Origin: Saprospiraceae bacterium
GTDB lineage: Bacteria; Bacteroidota; Bacteroidia; Chitinophagales; Saprospiraceae
Direction: 5' to 3'
Assembly: GCA_020627705.1 (NCBI GenBank)
Contig: JAHDGJ010000009.1
Coordinates: 91,626-155,625, forward strand
DNA: 64,000 nucleotides
Position 1 is the first letter of the stretch. Each line of letters opens with the position of its first letter. Both the position numbers and the translations under genes were made by a program. Of the stretch, positions 16,504 to 26,428 are shown piece after piece. The notes beneath the pieces were generated by a model. It was not told where the DNA came from. It was given only the letters and a program-made list of their open reading frames with translations, and made no database searches.

Positions 16504-18138
16504 CTATGTTTGGATGACACCCACATTAAATTTTTCAATCTCTCCATGATTGGCCATTTCAATGCCTTGTGAAATAATTTTTCTCGTTTTCCTCGGATCA
16601 ATGATGGCATCAACCCAAAGTCTTGAAGCCGCATAATACGCAGTGGTTTGATGATCGTATTTGTTTTTCAATTGATCAAATAATTCTTTTTGCTTAGCCT
16701 CATCAGGTTCTTTTCCCTTTGCCTTGAGCGCACTGATCTGGATTTGCGAAATAACTTTGGCCGCTTGCGTTCCTCCCATTACTGCAATTTTGGCCGAAGG
16801 CCAAGCAACGATCAATCTTGGGTCATAGGCTTTGCCACACATGGCATAATTTCCGGCACCATACGAGTTGCCCATTACGATTGAGAACTTAGGAACTGTT
16901 GAGTTTGATACAGCATTTACCATTTTAGCTCCGTCCTTTATTATGCCGCCATGCTCTGATCTGGTACCCACCATAAATCCTGATACATCGTGTAAAAAGA
17001 CCAAAGGAATCCTTTTTTGATTGCAATTCATAATGAATCGGGTAGCCTTATCCGCAGAATCAGAATAGATCACCCCACCAAACTGCATTTCTCCTTTTTT
17101 GGTTTTAACCACCTCTCTGCCATTGGCTACAATACCTACTGACCAACCATCGATTCTTGCATAGGCACAGACGATGGTTTTGCCGTAATCTTCTTTATAT
17201 AAGGTAAGAGTAGAGTCGTCAACTATTCTCTTTAGGATTTCGACAATATCATAAGGCTTGGTTCGATCAGATGGGAATAAACCCAAAATTTCTTTCTCGT
17301 CTAATTTTGGTTTTTTGGATTTAATACGATCAAATCCGGCTTTCGGAAATGCCCCAAGTTGACTCATCAGGGTCTTTATTTTTTCGATACAGGCTTCGTC
17401 TGTCTTGACTTTGTAATCCGTTACGCCAGAAATTTCGCTATGGGTAGAGGCACCCCCTAAAGTTTCTTTGTCGGTTTGTTCTCCAATCGCTGCTTTAACA
17501 AGGTATGGGCCCGCTAAAAAAATAGAGCCGGTGCCTTCCACTATGATGGATTCATCAGACATAATTGGAAGGTAGGCACCGCCTGCCACACATGATCCCA
17601 TAATTGCGGCGATTTGAGGGATTCCTTTACTACTCAAGACGGCATTATTGCGAAATATTCTCCCAAAATGTTCTTTGTCAGGAAAGATTTCATCTTGCAT
17701 TGGGAGATAGACTCCTGCACTATCGACTAAGTAAATAATAGGAAGTCTATTTTCTAAAGCGATCTCTTGCGCTCTCAAATTCTTCTTACCAGTCATTGGA
17801 AACCAAGCTCCAGCCTTTACTGTGGCATCATTGGCCACGACTATACACATCCTTTCTGAAACTTTGCCTATTACAACAACTACGCCTGCAGCGGGAGCTC
17901 CTCCGTGTTCTGCGTACATTTCGTATCCTGCGAAAGCACCAATTTCAAGAGCTTCGCTAGGTTCGTCAAGTAACAGATTAATTCGTTCTCTTGCGGTTAA
18001 CTTTCCTTTGCTGTGTTGTTTGTCAATCTTTTTTTGACCTCCGCCCAAATAGATTTCTTGAAGTCTACCATTCATTTGGCTTATAGCCAATTGAAGTTCA
18101 TCGTCATTCTTATTGAATTCCAACTCTTTCTTGTTCAT
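16504..18138 (-). CDS. Acyl-CoA carboxylase, carboxyltransferase (beta) subunit
   Basis: This 544-residue biotin-dependent carboxyltransferase contains both crotonase-fold halves. The N-half oxyanion region is GSCVAGGAYLPIMSDE, and the C-half has GNSYGAGNYAMCGKAYDP and MGGTQAAKV. These signatures are closest to the methylcrotonyl-CoA carboxylase beta type, although propionyl- or other acyl-CoA specificity cannot be excluded. It moves CO2 from carboxybiotin to the acyl-CoA, probably in leucine or odd-chain acid degradation. No biotin-carrying alpha subunit is adjacent. It is followed by the RNA methyltransferase gene. Confidence 0.9.
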   Translation of the reverse strand: MNKKELEFNKNDDELQLAISQMNGRLQEIYLGGGQKKIDKQHSKGKLTARERINLLLDEPSEALEIGAFAGYEMYAEHGGAPAAGVVVVIGKVSERMCIVVANDATVKAGAWFPMTGKKNLRAQEIALENRLPIIYLVDSAGVYLPMQDEIFPDKEHFGRIFRNNAVLSSKGIPQIAAIMGSCVAGGAYLPIMSDESIIVEGTGSIFLAGPYLVKAAIGEQTDKETLGGASTHSEISGVTDYKVKTDEACIEKIKTLMSQLGAFPKAGFDRIKSKKPKLDEKEILGLFPSDRTKPYDIVEILKRIVDDSTLTLYKEDYGKTIVCAYARIDGWSVGIVANGREVVKTKKGEMQFGGVIYSDSADKATRFIMNCNQKRIPLVFLHDVSGFMVGTRSEHGGIIKDGAKMVNAVSNSTVPKFSIVMGNSYGAGNYAMCGKAYDPRLIVAWPSAKIAVMGGTQAAKVISQIQISALKAKGKEPDEAKQKELFDQLKNKYDHQTTAYYAASRLWVDAIIDPRKTRKIISQGIEMANHGEIEKFNVGVIQT

Positions 18139-18185
18139 GTTGCAAAGCTAGAACAACTTTGACTAAAACTGCACTATGAACGGCA

Positions 18186-19604
18186 CTATGGATTTATAAA
18201 GCGGTAAGGGAATTCTCCTGGATACTTCTCATAGAAGCCCTCAATATTTATTAGTCCTTTGTTTTTTTCTAAGTAATCAATTAAGTCGTTGGCATTATTT
18301 ATTGGAACCTCATTGACAGTAGTTATGATATATCCGGGCTCCATGTTGGTGTCTTTAATTTTACTGTTGCCATAAATGCTCACGACATAAACACCATCGG
18401 TGTTTAGCCTCTTGGCTTCCACTGAATCAAGATCCCTAATTTCAAAGCCTAAGTCCGTTAGGACTTTATCCTTTCGGACCGCAACAAAATCTGTGGTATT
18501 TAACTGATTGCGTAATTTGACTTTTGCCTCTTTTTTCTGACCATCTCTGATGAATCCAATATTGACCACATCACCAGGTCTAAATTGTGCAATTTGTTCC
18601 ATAAAAGAAGGTACCGAATTAGTTTTAATACCATTGACAGTGGTCAATAAATCTCTTCTTTTTAGACCCGCTTCCTTTGCAGCGCCGTCTTTGCTTACCA
18701 ACTCCAAATAGACACCTTCTACAGCTTCAACACCAAGTTGGCGCGCTTTTTCTGCGTTCATATTTATAATGGTGATGCCCATCCATCCTCTTTGAACTGC
18801 ACCAAATTCTTTGAGGTCATAAATTATTTTTTTTGCCAGATTCGCTGGAATGGCAAAAGAGTATCCTTCATATTTTCCGCTGTTGGACATAATGGCGGAG
18901 TTTATCCCTAACAAATCTCCCCTTGTGTTTATTAATGCACCGCCACTGTTTCCTGGGTTTACCGCTGCATCCGTTTGAATAAAAGACTCAATGCCTTGCG
19001 GGGATAATATATTTATACTTCTTGCCTTTGCACTAACAATGCCAGCGGTGACGGTGGATTGCAATCGAAATGGATTGCCAATTGCCATGACCCATTCTCC
19101 AATTTGCAACGAATCCGAATTGCCAAACATTAAAAAGGGCAATTGGTCACCTTCTATTTTGAGTAAGGCCAAATCGGTCGTTGGATCTTTCCCAATAAGA
19201 CGAGCTTCATATTCTTTGTTGTCATTTGTTAATACTTCAATAAGTTCGGCATCCTTTATGACATGTTCGTTGGTAACAATGTATCCATCATTCGAAATGA
19301 TAACACCGGATCCAGTAGAGGTGTTAAATCTTCGAGTAAACTTGTCTCTTTGATTCTTATCTTTTAGCGAACTGATAAACACCACGGCTTCTACACTTTC
19401 GTTGGCCGCCTTGATAAAATCATTGGGCTGTGAGGCATAAAAATTTTGATTCATACGGTCCGAAAAAAGCATATCATGTGTTACTTTTTTCGCAACATTT
19501 TCTTCCTCAATTATTATTTGGGTTGGGAATAAAAACTTGAAAGCTATAATGGCTAGGAAAGCACTTAAAAATGAGCTTAAAAGAATAGGTAAATATTTGC
19601 GCAT
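18186..19604 (-). CDS. Periplasmic HtrA/DegP-type serine protease with two PDZ domains
   Basis: This 472-residue S1C protease has an N-terminal membrane anchor or signal (7-26). The catalytic triad is H114 (TNEHVI), D144 (TTDLALLKI) and S220 (NPGNSGGAL). Two PDZ domains follow, at about 270-365 and 375-470. The second is divergent, with PGYIITTVNEVPINNANDL. It acts in the periplasm in folding quality control. A TAATTTTG element (plus 19626-19633) lies 22 nt upstream. dapF is divergent. A DegP-type chaperone-protease is the likely role. Confidence 0.93.
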   Translation of the reverse strand: MRKYLPILLSSFLSAFLAIIAFKFLFPTQIIIEEENVAKKVTHDMLFSDRMNQNFYASQPNDFIKAANESVEAVVFISSLKDKNQRDKFTRRFNTSTGSGVIISNDGYIVTNEHVIKDAELIEVLTNDNKEYEARLIGKDPTTDLALLKIEGDQLPFLMFGNSDSLQIGEWVMAIGNPFRLQSTVTAGIVSAKARSINILSPQGIESFIQTDAAVNPGNSGGALINTRGDLLGINSAIMSNSGKYEGYSFAIPANLAKKIIYDLKEFGAVQRGWMGITIINMNAEKARQLGVEAVEGVYLELVSKDGAAKEAGLKRRDLLTTVNGIKTNSVPSFMEQIAQFRPGDVVNIGFIRDGQKKEAKVKLRNQLNTTDFVAVRKDKVLTDLGFEIRDLDSVEAKRLNTDGVYVVSIYGNSKIKDTNMEPGYIITTVNEVPINNANDLIDYLEKNKGLINIEGFYEKYPGEFPYRFINP

Positions 19605-19625
19605 AACTAAGTAACGTAATTAAAT

Positions 19626-19633
19626 CAAAATTA
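19626..19633 (-). promoter_or_regulatory. Possible -7 box for the HtrA gene
   Basis: On the minus strand this reads TAATTTTG, matching the Bacteroidota -7 consensus TAnnTTTG, 21 nt before the start codon. No clear TTG -33 element is placed at the right distance. Confidence 0.3.
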
Positions 19634-19643
19634 GTTTTTACCT

Positions 19644-19669
19644 ACATATTAAAGAAATATATAATATGT
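19644..19669. repeat. AT-rich inverted repeat in the htrA-dapF intergenic region
   Basis: ACATATTA and TAATATGT form an 8-bp inverted repeat with a 10-nt spacer in the 186-nt divergent region. It could be an operator or a chance AT-rich palindrome. Confidence 0.25.
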
Positions 19670-19790
19670 AAACATTTAGACAATGTTTTGATTTTGTTGG
19701 TGCAGTTAGCATAATGGAAAATTTGCTTGGGTAGGGGATTTTAGGAAGGCATATTAAAGCAATGTGTCTTTTTTTTTGGACTTTTGAGTA

Positions 19791-20573
19791 ATGCAAATTT
19801 CGTTTGAAAAATACCAGGGCACAGGAAATGATTTTATTTTGATCGAAGACGCCGAGTGCTTAATCGAGAAAAAATTAAAATCTGCTCAAATAAAAAAAGC
19901 ATGTGATCGACATTTTGGTATAGGTGCGGATGGATTGATCTTTCTCCAAAAGCACAAGACCTATGATTTTACGATGTCCTATTTTAACTCGGATGGGAAG
20001 CGCTCATCAATGTGTGGGAATGGCGCACGCTGTTTGGTCCATTTTGCAATGGCAAAAAAGTGGATAAGAAATTCGTGTAATTTCATGGCTTTTGATGGCA
20101 TGCACAGTGCTAAGATTAATGCTGGAGGTATTGTTTCTCTTCAAATGTCAGACGTAGAAGAGCTAAAATTTTTGAGGAAGGATGTATTCTTGGATACAGG
20201 ATCTCCGCACTTTGTGAGATTTGTGGACCAATTAAAAGGTTTGGATATTGTCAAAAAGGGGCGATCTATAAGAGAAAGTGATCGTTTTAAAAAAGACGGG
20301 ACGAACGTCAACTTTGTCAAAAACTCACAACGGATTACGCACGTTGCAACCTACGAAAGAGGTGTTGAAGATGAGACTTTGTCTTGTGGAACTGGTGTCG
20401 TAGCCTCAGTACTCGCCAGCCACAAAAAGGAGTACTTTAATTCTACTAAACGCAAAGTCGCGACTAAGGGAGGATCATTAGAAGTTCATTTTGAACCAAC
20501 GTCACAAGGGTACAAAGGCATTTGGTTAATTGGTCCAGTTCAAAAAGTATTTGAAGGGGTACTTCAATTTTAA
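19791..20573 (+). CDS. dapF: Diaminopimelate epimerase
   Basis: This 260-residue enzyme has the opening GTGNDFILIED and the two catalytic cysteines C75 (MCGNGARC) and C199 (LSCGTGVVAS). It interconverts LL- and meso-diaminopimelate for lysine and peptidoglycan synthesis. It is cytosolic, cofactor-free, and of standard length. The ATG at 19791 places the first motif at residue 10, as usual. It ends 1 nt before the convergent TPR gene, an example of the tight packing here. Confidence 0.95.
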   Translation: MQISFEKYQGTGNDFILIEDAECLIEKKLKSAQIKKACDRHFGIGADGLIFLQKHKTYDFTMSYFNSDGKRSSMCGNGARCLVHFAMAKKWIRNSCNFMAFDGMHSAKINAGGIVSLQMSDVEELKFLRKDVFLDTGSPHFVRFVDQLKGLDIVKKGRSIRESDRFKKDGTNVNFVKNSQRITHVATYERGVEDETLSCGTGVVASVLASHKKEYFNSTKRKVATKGGSLEVHFEPTSQGYKGIWLIGPVQKVFEGVLQF

Positions 20574-20574
20574 T

Positions 20575-20892
20575 CTACAAACCAAGCTCTAAATTGGTTT
20601 TTACATTTTGCAACTCGCTCAACGCATGCAGGTCGTTTTGCTTTCTACATTCTTCGATACCTTGATTATAAATTTCTAAAGCACGTTGATCTTCTCCTAA
20701 TTCCTCCAGCAGTTTCCCGAAATGATAGTAATTTCCGACATAATCCGAATGATTTTTATGCAAGTGCTCATAACTCAATTTGGCTTCCGTGAGGTGTCCA
20801 AATTTTTCTAATTCCTTGGCTTTTGCAAAATGTAAAAAAGCTTGATTCGGATCTTCTTCTAGTAAGGCATTTATTTGGCTTAATCTATCCAT
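20575..20892 (-). CDS. TPR-like protein
   Basis: This 105-residue protein contains two to three tetratricopeptide-type helix pairs, for example LSYEHLHKNHSDYVGNYYHFG and DQRALEIYNQGIEECRKQND. It has no signal peptide or catalytic motif. It is probably a small cytosolic scaffold. It sits convergent with dapF with essentially no spacer. Confidence 0.78.
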   Translation of the reverse strand: MDRLSQINALLEEDPNQAFLHFAKAKELEKFGHLTEAKLSYEHLHKNHSDYVGNYYHFGKLLEELGEDQRALEIYNQGIEECRKQNDLHALSELQNVKTNLELGL

Positions 20893-20973
20893 ATCGCATT
20901 AGATTTTTAAATATATGGAATATTACATTTAGTATATTCAATCATATATCTTTATGCACTCAATAATTCTGGA

Positions 20974-21558
20974 TTGAAGAAAATAGAACTTGATATAGTA
21001 GCCTTATCTCATAGCGTAACACAATCGCATAATTATGCTGTCGTTTTAGGTGAATTGGATGGAGATAGAAGATTGCCTATAGTAATTGGTGGCTTTGAAG
21101 CACAAGCAATAGCAGTGGCCATGGAAAACATGAGCCCCAACCGACCCCTAACTCACGACCTGTTTAAAAACACCCTAGACACATTTAATGTCCAGTTAAA
21201 GGAAATCATTATTAATAACTTGTTGGATGGAATATTTTATGCGCAACTGGTGTGTGAAATGAATGGGGAAATAGTTAAGATCGATTCGAGGACTTCTGAT
21301 GCGATTGCTATGTCCGTGCGTTATGGATGTCCCATTTATACTTTTGAGTTTATTATGGATGCGGCTGGAGTACACCTCGATGAGTCGGAATCCGAAAAGC
21401 CTTTAAAGTCTGCCAAAAAGGTAAAGGGCAAATCGGGAAGTTTGTCCAATTATTCTTTAAAAGCCCTAAACAAAATGCTCGAAGATGTTTTGGCTGAGGA
21501 AGATTACGAGAAAGCCGCCAAAATTCGAGATGAGATAAACAAGCGTTCTTCCGAATAA
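20974..21558 (+). CDS. Bifunctional nuclease family protein with UVR motif
   Basis: This 194-residue protein has an N-terminal DUF151 (bifunctional nuclease) domain at about 1-130 with LPIVIGGFEAQAIAVAME and IDSRTSDAIAMSVRYGCPI. A C-terminal UvrB/UvrC-type coiled segment spans about 160-192 (LEDVLAEEDYEKAAKIRDEI). Plant and Mycobacterium relatives are reported to have RNase/DNase activity. The start is a TTG at 20974. The upstream ATG in another frame stops at once. The stop is immediately adjacent to the end of the convergent threonine aldolase gene. Confidence 0.87.
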   Translation: MKKIELDIVALSHSVTQSHNYAVVLGELDGDRRLPIVIGGFEAQAIAVAMENMSPNRPLTHDLFKNTLDTFNVQLKEIIINNLLDGIFYAQLVCEMNGEIVKIDSRTSDAIAMSVRYGCPIYTFEFIMDAAGVHLDESESEKPLKSAKKVKGKSGSLSNYSLKALNKMLEDVLAEEDYEKAAKIRDEINKRSSE

Positions 21559-22572
21559 TCAAATACTTTTCAGCACATTACAGACTGTTTTGTGCATTTC
21601 AGCATTGTAATCTTTATGGGTTACAAAACGAACGGTATTTGGACCGAATAGGGATGCCCCAATGTTGTTTTCTTTTAATACTTCAACAAAAGAATCTCCT
21701 CTAAACCTTTCGTTTAGATCGAAAATCACAATATTCGTTTTCACCGGTTTTACAGAATCTACAAATGACAAGGAGTCTAAGAGTGTTCCCAATTCTTTTG
21801 CTCTATTATTGTCTTCAATCAATCGATCAATGTTATTGTCTAGGGCAAAAATACCGGCTGAAGCCAAAAAACCAGCTTGACGCATGCCTCCACCCATGAC
21901 TTTTCTAAACCTTCGGGCTTTGGCTATAAAATCTTTGTTGCCAATCAGTACCGAGCCTACAGGTGCGCCCAGTCCTTTGGATAGACATATCGAGATGCTA
22001 TCAAAGCACTTTCCGACTTCTGTGGTGTGCTCTTTTGTTTCAACCAAAACATTAAACAACCGGGCTCCATCTAAATGAAATTTTAGTTTTTTTTCCTTGC
22101 AAACTTTGCCAATGGACTTTATCTCCTCTAGGGTGTAATAAGAACCTCCTCCCTTGTTGCAGGAATTTTCGATCACCACAAGTTTTGAAATAGGAAGCCA
22201 ATCATACACAGGCTTGATGGCATTGGTCAGTTGCTGTGGGGTAAACTTTCCGTTTTCACCCTGGATCAAGTTAATGGCAACACCAGAATTGAATGCATAG
22301 CCTCCAGTTTCGTATTGGTATACATGCGAATAGTGATCACAAATCATTTCGTCCAATGCCTCGGTATGGACTTTTATGGCAATTTGATTTGTCATCGTGC
22401 CAGATGGGCAAAACAAGGCGGCTTCCTTGCCAAACATCTCAGCCATCTTTTGTTGTAAGGCGTTGATGCTTGGATCGCTTTGAAAAACATCATCTCCAAC
22501 CTCTGCTTTAAACATATAGTTGAGCATAGCCTTATCTGGCTTCGTAACCGTATCGCTGATTAAATTGATCAT
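21559..22572 (-). CDS. Low-specificity threonine aldolase
   Basis: This 337-residue PLP enzyme of the beta-eliminating lyase group opens with NLISDTVTKPDKAML, then has EVGDDVFQSDPSINALQ, the aspartate of FHLDGARLFN, and the PLP lysine in ICLSKGLGAPVGS. It splits threonine or allo-threonine into glycine and acetaldehyde. Length and motif order are normal for the family. It is downstream of a lipoprotein gene on the same strand and ends flush with the convergent nuclease gene. Confidence 0.93.
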   Translation of the reverse strand: MINLISDTVTKPDKAMLNYMFKAEVGDDVFQSDPSINALQQKMAEMFGKEAALFCPSGTMTNQIAIKVHTEALDEMICDHYSHVYQYETGGYAFNSGVAINLIQGENGKFTPQQLTNAIKPVYDWLPISKLVVIENSCNKGGGSYYTLEEIKSIGKVCKEKKLKFHLDGARLFNVLVETKEHTTEVGKCFDSISICLSKGLGAPVGSVLIGNKDFIAKARRFRKVMGGGMRQAGFLASAGIFALDNNIDRLIEDNNRAKELGTLLDSLSFVDSVKPVKTNIVIFDLNERFRGDSFVEVLKENNIGASLFGPNTVRFVTHKDYNAEMHKTVCNVLKSI

Positions 22573-22604
22573 TGACTAAAAATAGAAGAAAATCAGGATT
22601 TAAA

Positions 22605-23360
22605 TTAAATGATGACCCCGGTGGAGTGCATCAAATTTATTTCTAAACCAGGGTGTTGAGCTCTAAAAAGAGTAATGAATTGCTTTAATCCTTCTAGATC
22701 ATTTGCTTCCAAGAAAAGGAAACTTACTGGTGCATTTTCGGTGAAAAAGTTAGCGGTAGTAAATATTTCGAAAAGGCCATAATTCCCTCTTGAAACTTTT
22801 GGACTATGTTTGGTGTATATCTGCATTCCATCAAGAAAATCTTGCCAATCTTCTGAAGACAAAGACTCCAAATGTAATTCCCCCCAAACATGATTTTCAG
22901 GAATTCTATGGATTAAAGAATTTTGGATATTTAACCCAGGAATAGGCTCTAATTTAATTTCGAAATGCTCGTTTGTTACCTCGAGAATCCCATTCTCCGA
23001 TCGTAAGTCTCCAATCGTTACGTCAAAATTATAGGTTCCAATGTCTAAGAACTTCGAAGACTTTCCTCTTGCTGGCAGTTCTCCAGCACTGCAATCTTCT
23101 GGAATTATTATGGAGATCAAATCTAAAGACAGCGCGTCTAAATGTTGATCAAGGTTTGATTGAATGTGCGCATCTTCGCAATCAAAAGCATCAACGCTTG
23201 TGAGTTCAAAACTTAACTGCATTCCTTCTTCGCTTGGAATTTGGCTAAGGTTTAAATTGATCTCTTCCTCTATAGAACTAATGTCGTTGGGTTCGGGATC
23301 CGAAAGACAAGAGTTCATCAATAAGAGTAGAAATAATGCGAAAATACTATAGGTCTTCAT
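22605..23360 (-). CDS. Lipoprotein, unknown function
   Basis: With the ATG at 23360 this is a 251-residue lipoprotein (signal ending MNSC, C18). An ATG 24 nt upstream would add a charged tail before the signal and was not used. The mature part is acidic and alternates beta-type strands (NFDVTIGDLRSENGILEVT) with a C-terminal alpha/beta stretch. I recognise no family. It probably faces the periplasm. It lies between threonine aldolase and the secreted C1 protease on the same strand. Confidence 0.7.
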   Translation of the reverse strand: MKTYSIFALFLLLLMNSCLSDPEPNDISSIEEEINLNLSQIPSEEGMQLSFELTSVDAFDCEDAHIQSNLDQHLDALSLDLISIIIPEDCSAGELPARGKSSKFLDIGTYNFDVTIGDLRSENGILEVTNEHFEIKLEPIPGLNIQNSLIHRIPENHVWGELHLESLSSEDWQDFLDGMQIYTKHSPKVSRGNYGLFEIFTTANFFTENAPVSFLFLEANDLEGLKQFITLFRAQHPGLEINLMHSTGVII

Positions 23361-23419
23361 AAAGGGTTTGCCTTTCAAAAACAATAAAACGAAATAATTA
23401 CCTTATTGCTGCTTAGGGA

Positions 23420-24526
23420 TCAATTAATTGTAAATAATTTTGACGATGTTTTTTTTGGAAGAGCAGATTTATTCACCATCACAGCGACAGTTTTCATTTT
23501 AACATAGGCTTCGGACATATATAAGTACCCTTTGAAAGGACTCAATTCGCCCCAAGAGTTTTTAATGATATAATATTTATTTCCTTTTTGATCTTTTGCC
23601 GATCCTACAAGGTGCATCAAATGATCGTCCGTTGTGGCATACGATTCGAAAGCATCCTGGCGACTTTGTTGAGAAACTTCTTTTTCTTTTCCAGGCGCTT
23701 CAAACAGATCTTCACGAGTTGGGTCTTCTGGTAGGACAGCAATGCCTTGTTTTGCACTGAATCCTTTTTCACTTACATCTCCATCCCAAGCCAAACTATA
23801 TCCATTTGCTAAGGCAAAATCAATAATGGAAACAAGCTCATCAATCGGCACATTGTAAAAAGAACCATTGGAGTAATTATCAGGAATTTCAAGAATAAAT
23901 TTTTCGTAAAAAGGGTGATGTGTAAATGAACTAATACTGATGTAGTCGTCTGCATCAAGGCCCAAAGAGGAGGCAAAACTTTTTGGAGTATACGAAGATC
24001 CTTTGTATTCAAATGATTTGGGCTCTTGGCCCAAGTAAGTATCTAAAATGGAATTAAAGGCAACGAACCATTTTTTTGAGAGCGACTTTCTTTTCAAAAT
24101 ACCGTCCAAAAACCCTTTCAGTCCCGCTTCCATTTCGCCATGATTGTGGCTTTTTTCTTGATCCAACAAACCACTATATACGGATTCTGGGACTACGCCA
24201 TTTTTTGCCATAATCCGAATCAAGTCATGTGACAGAGAACCTTGACTAAAATTTGCTTTGCCTTGTCTCAAAACATAATTTTTGGCCTTATCCTCATAGA
24301 TGTTACGAACCACATACATTTCGGATAAGTCTACATCTTTGTGTCCTGCTTTTATCAATTCACTTTCGATAAAGGATGCTGTGGCAAAGCTCCAACACGT
24401 GCCTGTACGAGCTTGATTTTTAATTTCGGTGCAGTGTATGGTTTTTTCTGCTTCGAAAGTATATTGAGCCGTGATGTTTGAGTTTAAAATGGCGATAAAT
24501 AAAAGTAAAGCAGCAAACCTTTTCAT
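23420..24526 (-). CDS. Secreted C1-family cysteine peptidase (bleomycin hydrolase-like)
   Basis: This 368-residue papain-like peptidase has a signal peptide (1-21, ending TAQ). The catalytic Cys is in ARTGTCWSFA (C44), the His in TTDDHLMHLVG, and the Asn in IKNSWG. The order and the C-terminal arrangement match the C1B group (bleomycin hydrolase/PepC), whose usual members are cytosolic. The signal peptide indicates periplasmic or secreted action. It is probably an aminopeptidase or peptide-scavenging enzyme. It is divergent from lepA. Confidence 0.88.
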   Translation of the reverse strand: MKRFAALLLFIAILNSNITAQYTFEAEKTIHCTEIKNQARTGTCWSFATASFIESELIKAGHKDVDLSEMYVVRNIYEDKAKNYVLRQGKANFSQGSLSHDLIRIMAKNGVVPESVYSGLLDQEKSHNHGEMEAGLKGFLDGILKRKSLSKKWFVAFNSILDTYLGQEPKSFEYKGSSYTPKSFASSLGLDADDYISISSFTHHPFYEKFILEIPDNYSNGSFYNVPIDELVSIIDFALANGYSLAWDGDVSEKGFSAKQGIAVLPEDPTREDLFEAPGKEKEVSQQSRQDAFESYATTDDHLMHLVGSAKDQKGNKYYIIKNSWGELSPFKGYLYMSEAYVKMKTVAVMVNKSALPKKTSSKLFTIN

Positions 24527-24606
24527 CTTAGTTAATTTTGAGGTTCAAAGTTAGTTTAATCCCTCAATTCTTTGCCTTTCGGGTCGTTTCAGATTTTCAA
24601 AAGGTA

Positions 24607-24614
24607 TATCTTTG
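24607..24614 (+). promoter_or_regulatory. -7 box abutting the lepA start
   Basis: TATCTTTG matches the Bacteroidota -7 consensus TAnnTTTG and ends 6 nt before the lepA ATG at 24621. Transcription would begin at or near the start codon, giving a leaderless or nearly leaderless mRNA. No good -33 TTG is present at the normal spacing. Confidence 0.35.
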
Positions 24615-24620
24615 CCGGCA

Positions 24621-26414
24621 ATGGAATTGATTCGGAATTTTTGTGTTATCGCCCATATTGATCACGGCAAAAGTACTTTGTCTGATCGTTTACTAGAGTA
24701 TACTCAAACGATCGCTGAACGCGATATGAAAGATCAGGCTTTAGATGATATGGACATCGAAAGAGAAAGGGGAATTACTATTAAAAGTCATGCTATTCAG
24801 CTCTACTATAAGAGGGAAGAAGATGGTGTGACATATACCTTTAATTTAATAGATACTCCTGGTCATGTTGATTTTTCTTATGAGGTCTCTAGATCGATCG
24901 CAGCATGTGAAGGTGCGTTGCTGTTGGTCGATGCTTCACAAGGGATACAGGCACAAACCATTTCCAATCTTTATTTGGCCATCGAGCATGATTTAGAAAT
25001 CATACCTGTTTTGAATAAGGTAGATATGGAAAGTGCAATGATCGAGGAAGTCAGTGATCAAATTATTGATTTGATTGGATGCAAGAGAGAGGATATAGTT
25101 TTGGCCAGTGGAAAGACGGGGATTGGTATTAAGGACATCATGGAGGCAGTAGTAGATCGGGTGCCTGCTCCACAGGGTGATCCCGAAGCTCCTTTACAAG
25201 CATTAATTTTTGATTCTGTATTTAATTCTTTTAGAGGGGTCATCGCCTATTTTAGGATTGTCAATGGCCAAATGAAAAGTGGAGAAAAGGTACGTTTTGT
25301 AAATACCGAAAGTGTATACAGCGCCGATGAAATTGGTGTGTTGCAACTCGAACAAATCAAAAAGTCCGTTTTAAAAACAGGCGATGTAGGATATATCATC
25401 ACCGGAATAAAAGAATCCAAAGAGATTAAAGTTGGCGATACGATTACTAGTGAAGAGAATCCTTGTGCAGAGGCTATTCATGGTTTTGAAGAAGTGAAAC
25501 CTATGGTTTTCGCAGGAATATTTCCAGTTGAAAACGAATACTATGAAGAGTTAAGAGATAGTATTGAAAAGTTGCAGTTAAATGATGCCTCCTTGGTGTA
25601 TGAGCCGGAAACATCTGCCGCTTTGGGCTTTGGCTTTAGATGTGGTTTTTTGGGAATGTTACATTTGGAGATCATTCAAGAAAGGTTATCTCGTGAATAT
25701 GATCAGGAGGTTATTACCACAGTACCAAACGTGTCATATTTTGCTTATACCAAGAAAGGTGCGAAGCTTCTAATCAATACACCTTCTGATTTGCCAGACC
25801 CAAGTTTCTTGGAAAAGGTAGAAGAGCCCTATATCAAAGCCCAAATCATTACCAAGCCAGAATATATTGGTTCAATTATGACATTGTGTTTAGAGAAGCG
25901 TGGAACATTAACCAAACAGACTTATCTGACACAAGAAAGAGTCGAGCTCACTTTTGAGCTTCCTTTGGCCGAGATTGTTTTTGACTTTTACGATAAACTC
26001 AAGTCTATTTCTCGAGGGTATGCCTCTTTTGACTATGTAATGACGGATTACAGATCGTCTGATCTTGTAAAATTGGATATTCGTCTAAATGGGGATCCTG
26101 TGGATGCCCTTTCTTCTTTAGTACACCGGACTAAAGCCGAGTCTCTTGGAAGAAAAATTTGTAAGAAGCTCAAAGAATTACTTCCAAGACAGCAATTTAT
26201 GATTGCTATACAGGCTTCTATTGGTATGAAGATCATAGCCCGTGAAACCATTTCTGCCTTAAGAAAAGATGTTACTGCCAAATGTTATGGAGGTGATATT
26301 ACAAGAAAAAGGAAACTGTTGGAAAAGCAGAAAAAAGGGAAAAAGAAAATGCGTCAAATAGGAAATGTTGAAGTGCCTCAAAAGGCGTTTCTCGACGTAT
26401 TAAAATTGGACTAG
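24621..26414 (+). CDS. lepA: Elongation factor 4 (LepA)
   Basis: This translational GTPase of about 597 residues has the P-loop [10 protein letters not shown], the switch segment RERGITIKS, the G3 DTPGH, the G4 NKVD, and the LepA-specific C-terminal domain ([26 protein letters not shown]). It rescues or remodels ribosomes, back-translocating or aiding elongation under stress. The ATG at 24621 fits the family's first residues ([16 protein letters not shown]). A TTG three codons upstream is possible but less likely. It is monocistronic and convergent with a DUF1573 gene. Confidence 0.96.
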   Translation: MELIRNFCVIAHIDHGKSTLSDRLLEYTQTIAERDMKDQALDDMDIERERGITIKSHAIQLYYKREEDGVTYTFNLIDTPGHVDFSYEVSRSIAACEGALLLVDASQGIQAQTISNLYLAIEHDLEIIPVLNKVDMESAMIEEVSDQIIDLIGCKREDIVLASGKTGIGIKDIMEAVVDRVPAPQGDPEAPLQALIFDSVFNSFRGVIAYFRIVNGQMKSGEKVRFVNTESVYSADEIGVLQLEQIKKSVLKTGDVGYIITGIKESKEIKVGDTITSEENPCAEAIHGFEEVKPMVFAGIFPVENEYYEELRDSIEKLQLNDASLVYEPETSAALGFGFRCGFLGMLHLEIIQERLSREYDQEVITTVPNVSYFAYTKKGAKLLINTPSDLPDPSFLEKVEEPYIKAQIITKPEYIGSIMTLCLEKRGTLTKQTYLTQERVELTFELPLAEIVFDFYDKLKSISRGYASFDYVMTDYRSSDLVKLDIRLNGDPVDALSSLVHRTKAESLGRKICKKLKELLPRQQFMIAIQASIGMKIIARETISALRKDVTAKCYGGDITRKRKLLEKQKKGKKKMRQIGNVEVPQKAFLDVLKLD

Positions 26415-26428
26415 GGAAGCGATATTCA

